Shown: in pieces, positions 6,389 to 6,666 of the stretch
Numbering within the stretch: the stretch's first letter is position 1
Layout: every line of letters begins with the position of its first letter
NCBI GenBank assembly: GCA_002440625.1
Contig: DJUV01000321.1
Span: forward strand, 1-6,666
DNA length: 6,666 nt
DNA from: Rhodobacteraceae bacterium UBA6273
GTDB lineage: Bacteria; Pseudomonadota; Alphaproteobacteria; Rhodobacterales; Rhodobacteraceae
Direction: 5' to 3'
Notes under the pieces: generated by a model
What the model saw: only the letters and a program-made list of their open reading frames with translations
The model's database searches: none
Told to the model about the DNA's origin: nothing
Translations under genes and position numbers: made by a program

Positions 6389-6666
6389 ATGAGCAGTTCC
6401 GACGATCTCGACGCCTTCGAAGGCGCTTCGCTTTCCGCCCGCGCCATGGCCGCGCGGCCGGCGCCCTATCTCGACGGGTTAAACCCCGAACAACGGCGTG
6501 CGGTCGAGGCCATCGAGGGGCCGGTTCTCATGCTGGCAGGGGCGGGAACCGGAAAGACGAGGGCGCTCACGGCGCGGATCGCGCATATCCTTGCCAGAGG
6601 GATGGCGCGGTCGAACGAGATCCTCGCAGTGACGTTCACCAACAAGGCCGCGCGCGAGATGAAGGA
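6389..6666 (+). CDS. uvrD: UvrD/PcrA-type ATP-dependent DNA helicase, N-terminal part
   Basis: Only the first 92 codons are present; the gene runs off the right edge. UvrD/PcrA proteins are superfamily 1 helicases that unwind DNA 3' to 5' in nucleotide excision and mismatch repair. The visible part has the Q-motif region [10 protein letters not shown] (30-39), the Walker A motif AGAGTGKT (50-57, with the ATP-binding lysine at 56), and motif Ia as [12 protein letters not shown] (81-92). An N-terminal extension of about 28 residues precedes the helicase core and is rich in Ser, Ala and acidic residues, as in other alphaproteobacterial versions. The start is the first ATG in frame and lacks a Shine-Dalgarno sequence. 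It is divergent from the hydroxy-acid dehydrogenase, with 103 bp between the starts. A related family-1 helicase (Rep-like) cannot be excluded from this fragment, but UvrD/PcrA is much more likely. Confidence 0.92.
   Translation, partial: MSSSDDLDAFEGASLSARAMAARPAPYLDGLNPEQRRAVEAIEGPVLMLAGAGTGKTRALTARIAHILARGMARSNEILAVTFTNKAAREMK

Noticed and set aside
6286..6447. Extension of the hydroxy-acid dehydrogenase to an in-frame ATG at 6447.
   Set aside because: The 54 extra residues are unlike the family N-terminus and would overlap the divergent helicase gene. The internal start gives the normal family length.
1..6666. A previously undescribed multi-gene system (defence, CRISPR, mobile or secondary-metabolite).
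   Set aside because: I looked on both strands and found no repeat array, transposase, nuclease or effector module, or biosynthetic cluster. Apart from the Hint protein and the 107-residue gene, the content is ordinary metabolism, a tRNA and DNA repair.

Overview
The window looks like chromosomal DNA of a GC-rich alphaproteobacterium, most probably of the Rhodobacteraceae. This rests on the high G+C, on a small Hint_2-type protein of the kind common in that family, on a single-chain pyruvate carboxylase whose spacing of key residues matches the Rhizobium etli enzyme, and on the style of the UvrD N-terminus. The assignment comes from recognition of the sequences, not from a database search.

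Layout from left to right. Positions 1-75 (minus) are a complete tRNA-Gly(GCC) with an encoded CCA end and a plausible promoter just upstream. Positions 76-485 hold no convincing gene, but carry two 6-8-6 inverted repeats and, near the end, a short palindrome and a strong ribosome binding site. Positions 486-1106 (plus) encode a 206-residue Hint-domain protein that seems to have lost the residues needed for self-processing. It converges on 1154-1477 (minus), an unrecognised 107-residue protein. Positions 1549-4989 (minus) are a full-length, apparently intact pyruvate carboxylase. A 162-bp gap separates it from 5152-6285 (minus), an FMN-dependent alpha-hydroxy-acid dehydrogenase of the L-lactate dehydrogenase/glycolate oxidase family. 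Divergent from that, starting at 6389 (plus) and running off the window, is the N-terminus of a UvrD/PcrA-type DNA helicase.

How the genes may work together. The hydroxy-acid dehydrogenase would give pyruvate if its substrate is lactate. Pyruvate carboxylase turns pyruvate into oxaloacetate for the TCA cycle and gluconeogenesis. The two lie on the same strand, but the 162-bp gap and a weak terminator-like hairpin suggest separate transcription units. The 107-residue gene follows pyc by 71 bp and could be cotranscribed with it. The tRNA, the Hint protein and the helicase have no evident link to this metabolism.

I found no CRISPR array, insertion sequence, phage gene, toxin-antitoxin pair or defence system. 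Most of the window is ordinary core genome. The items most worth a second look are the degenerate Hint protein, the unrecognised gene behind pyc, and a possible leaderless start for the helicase.
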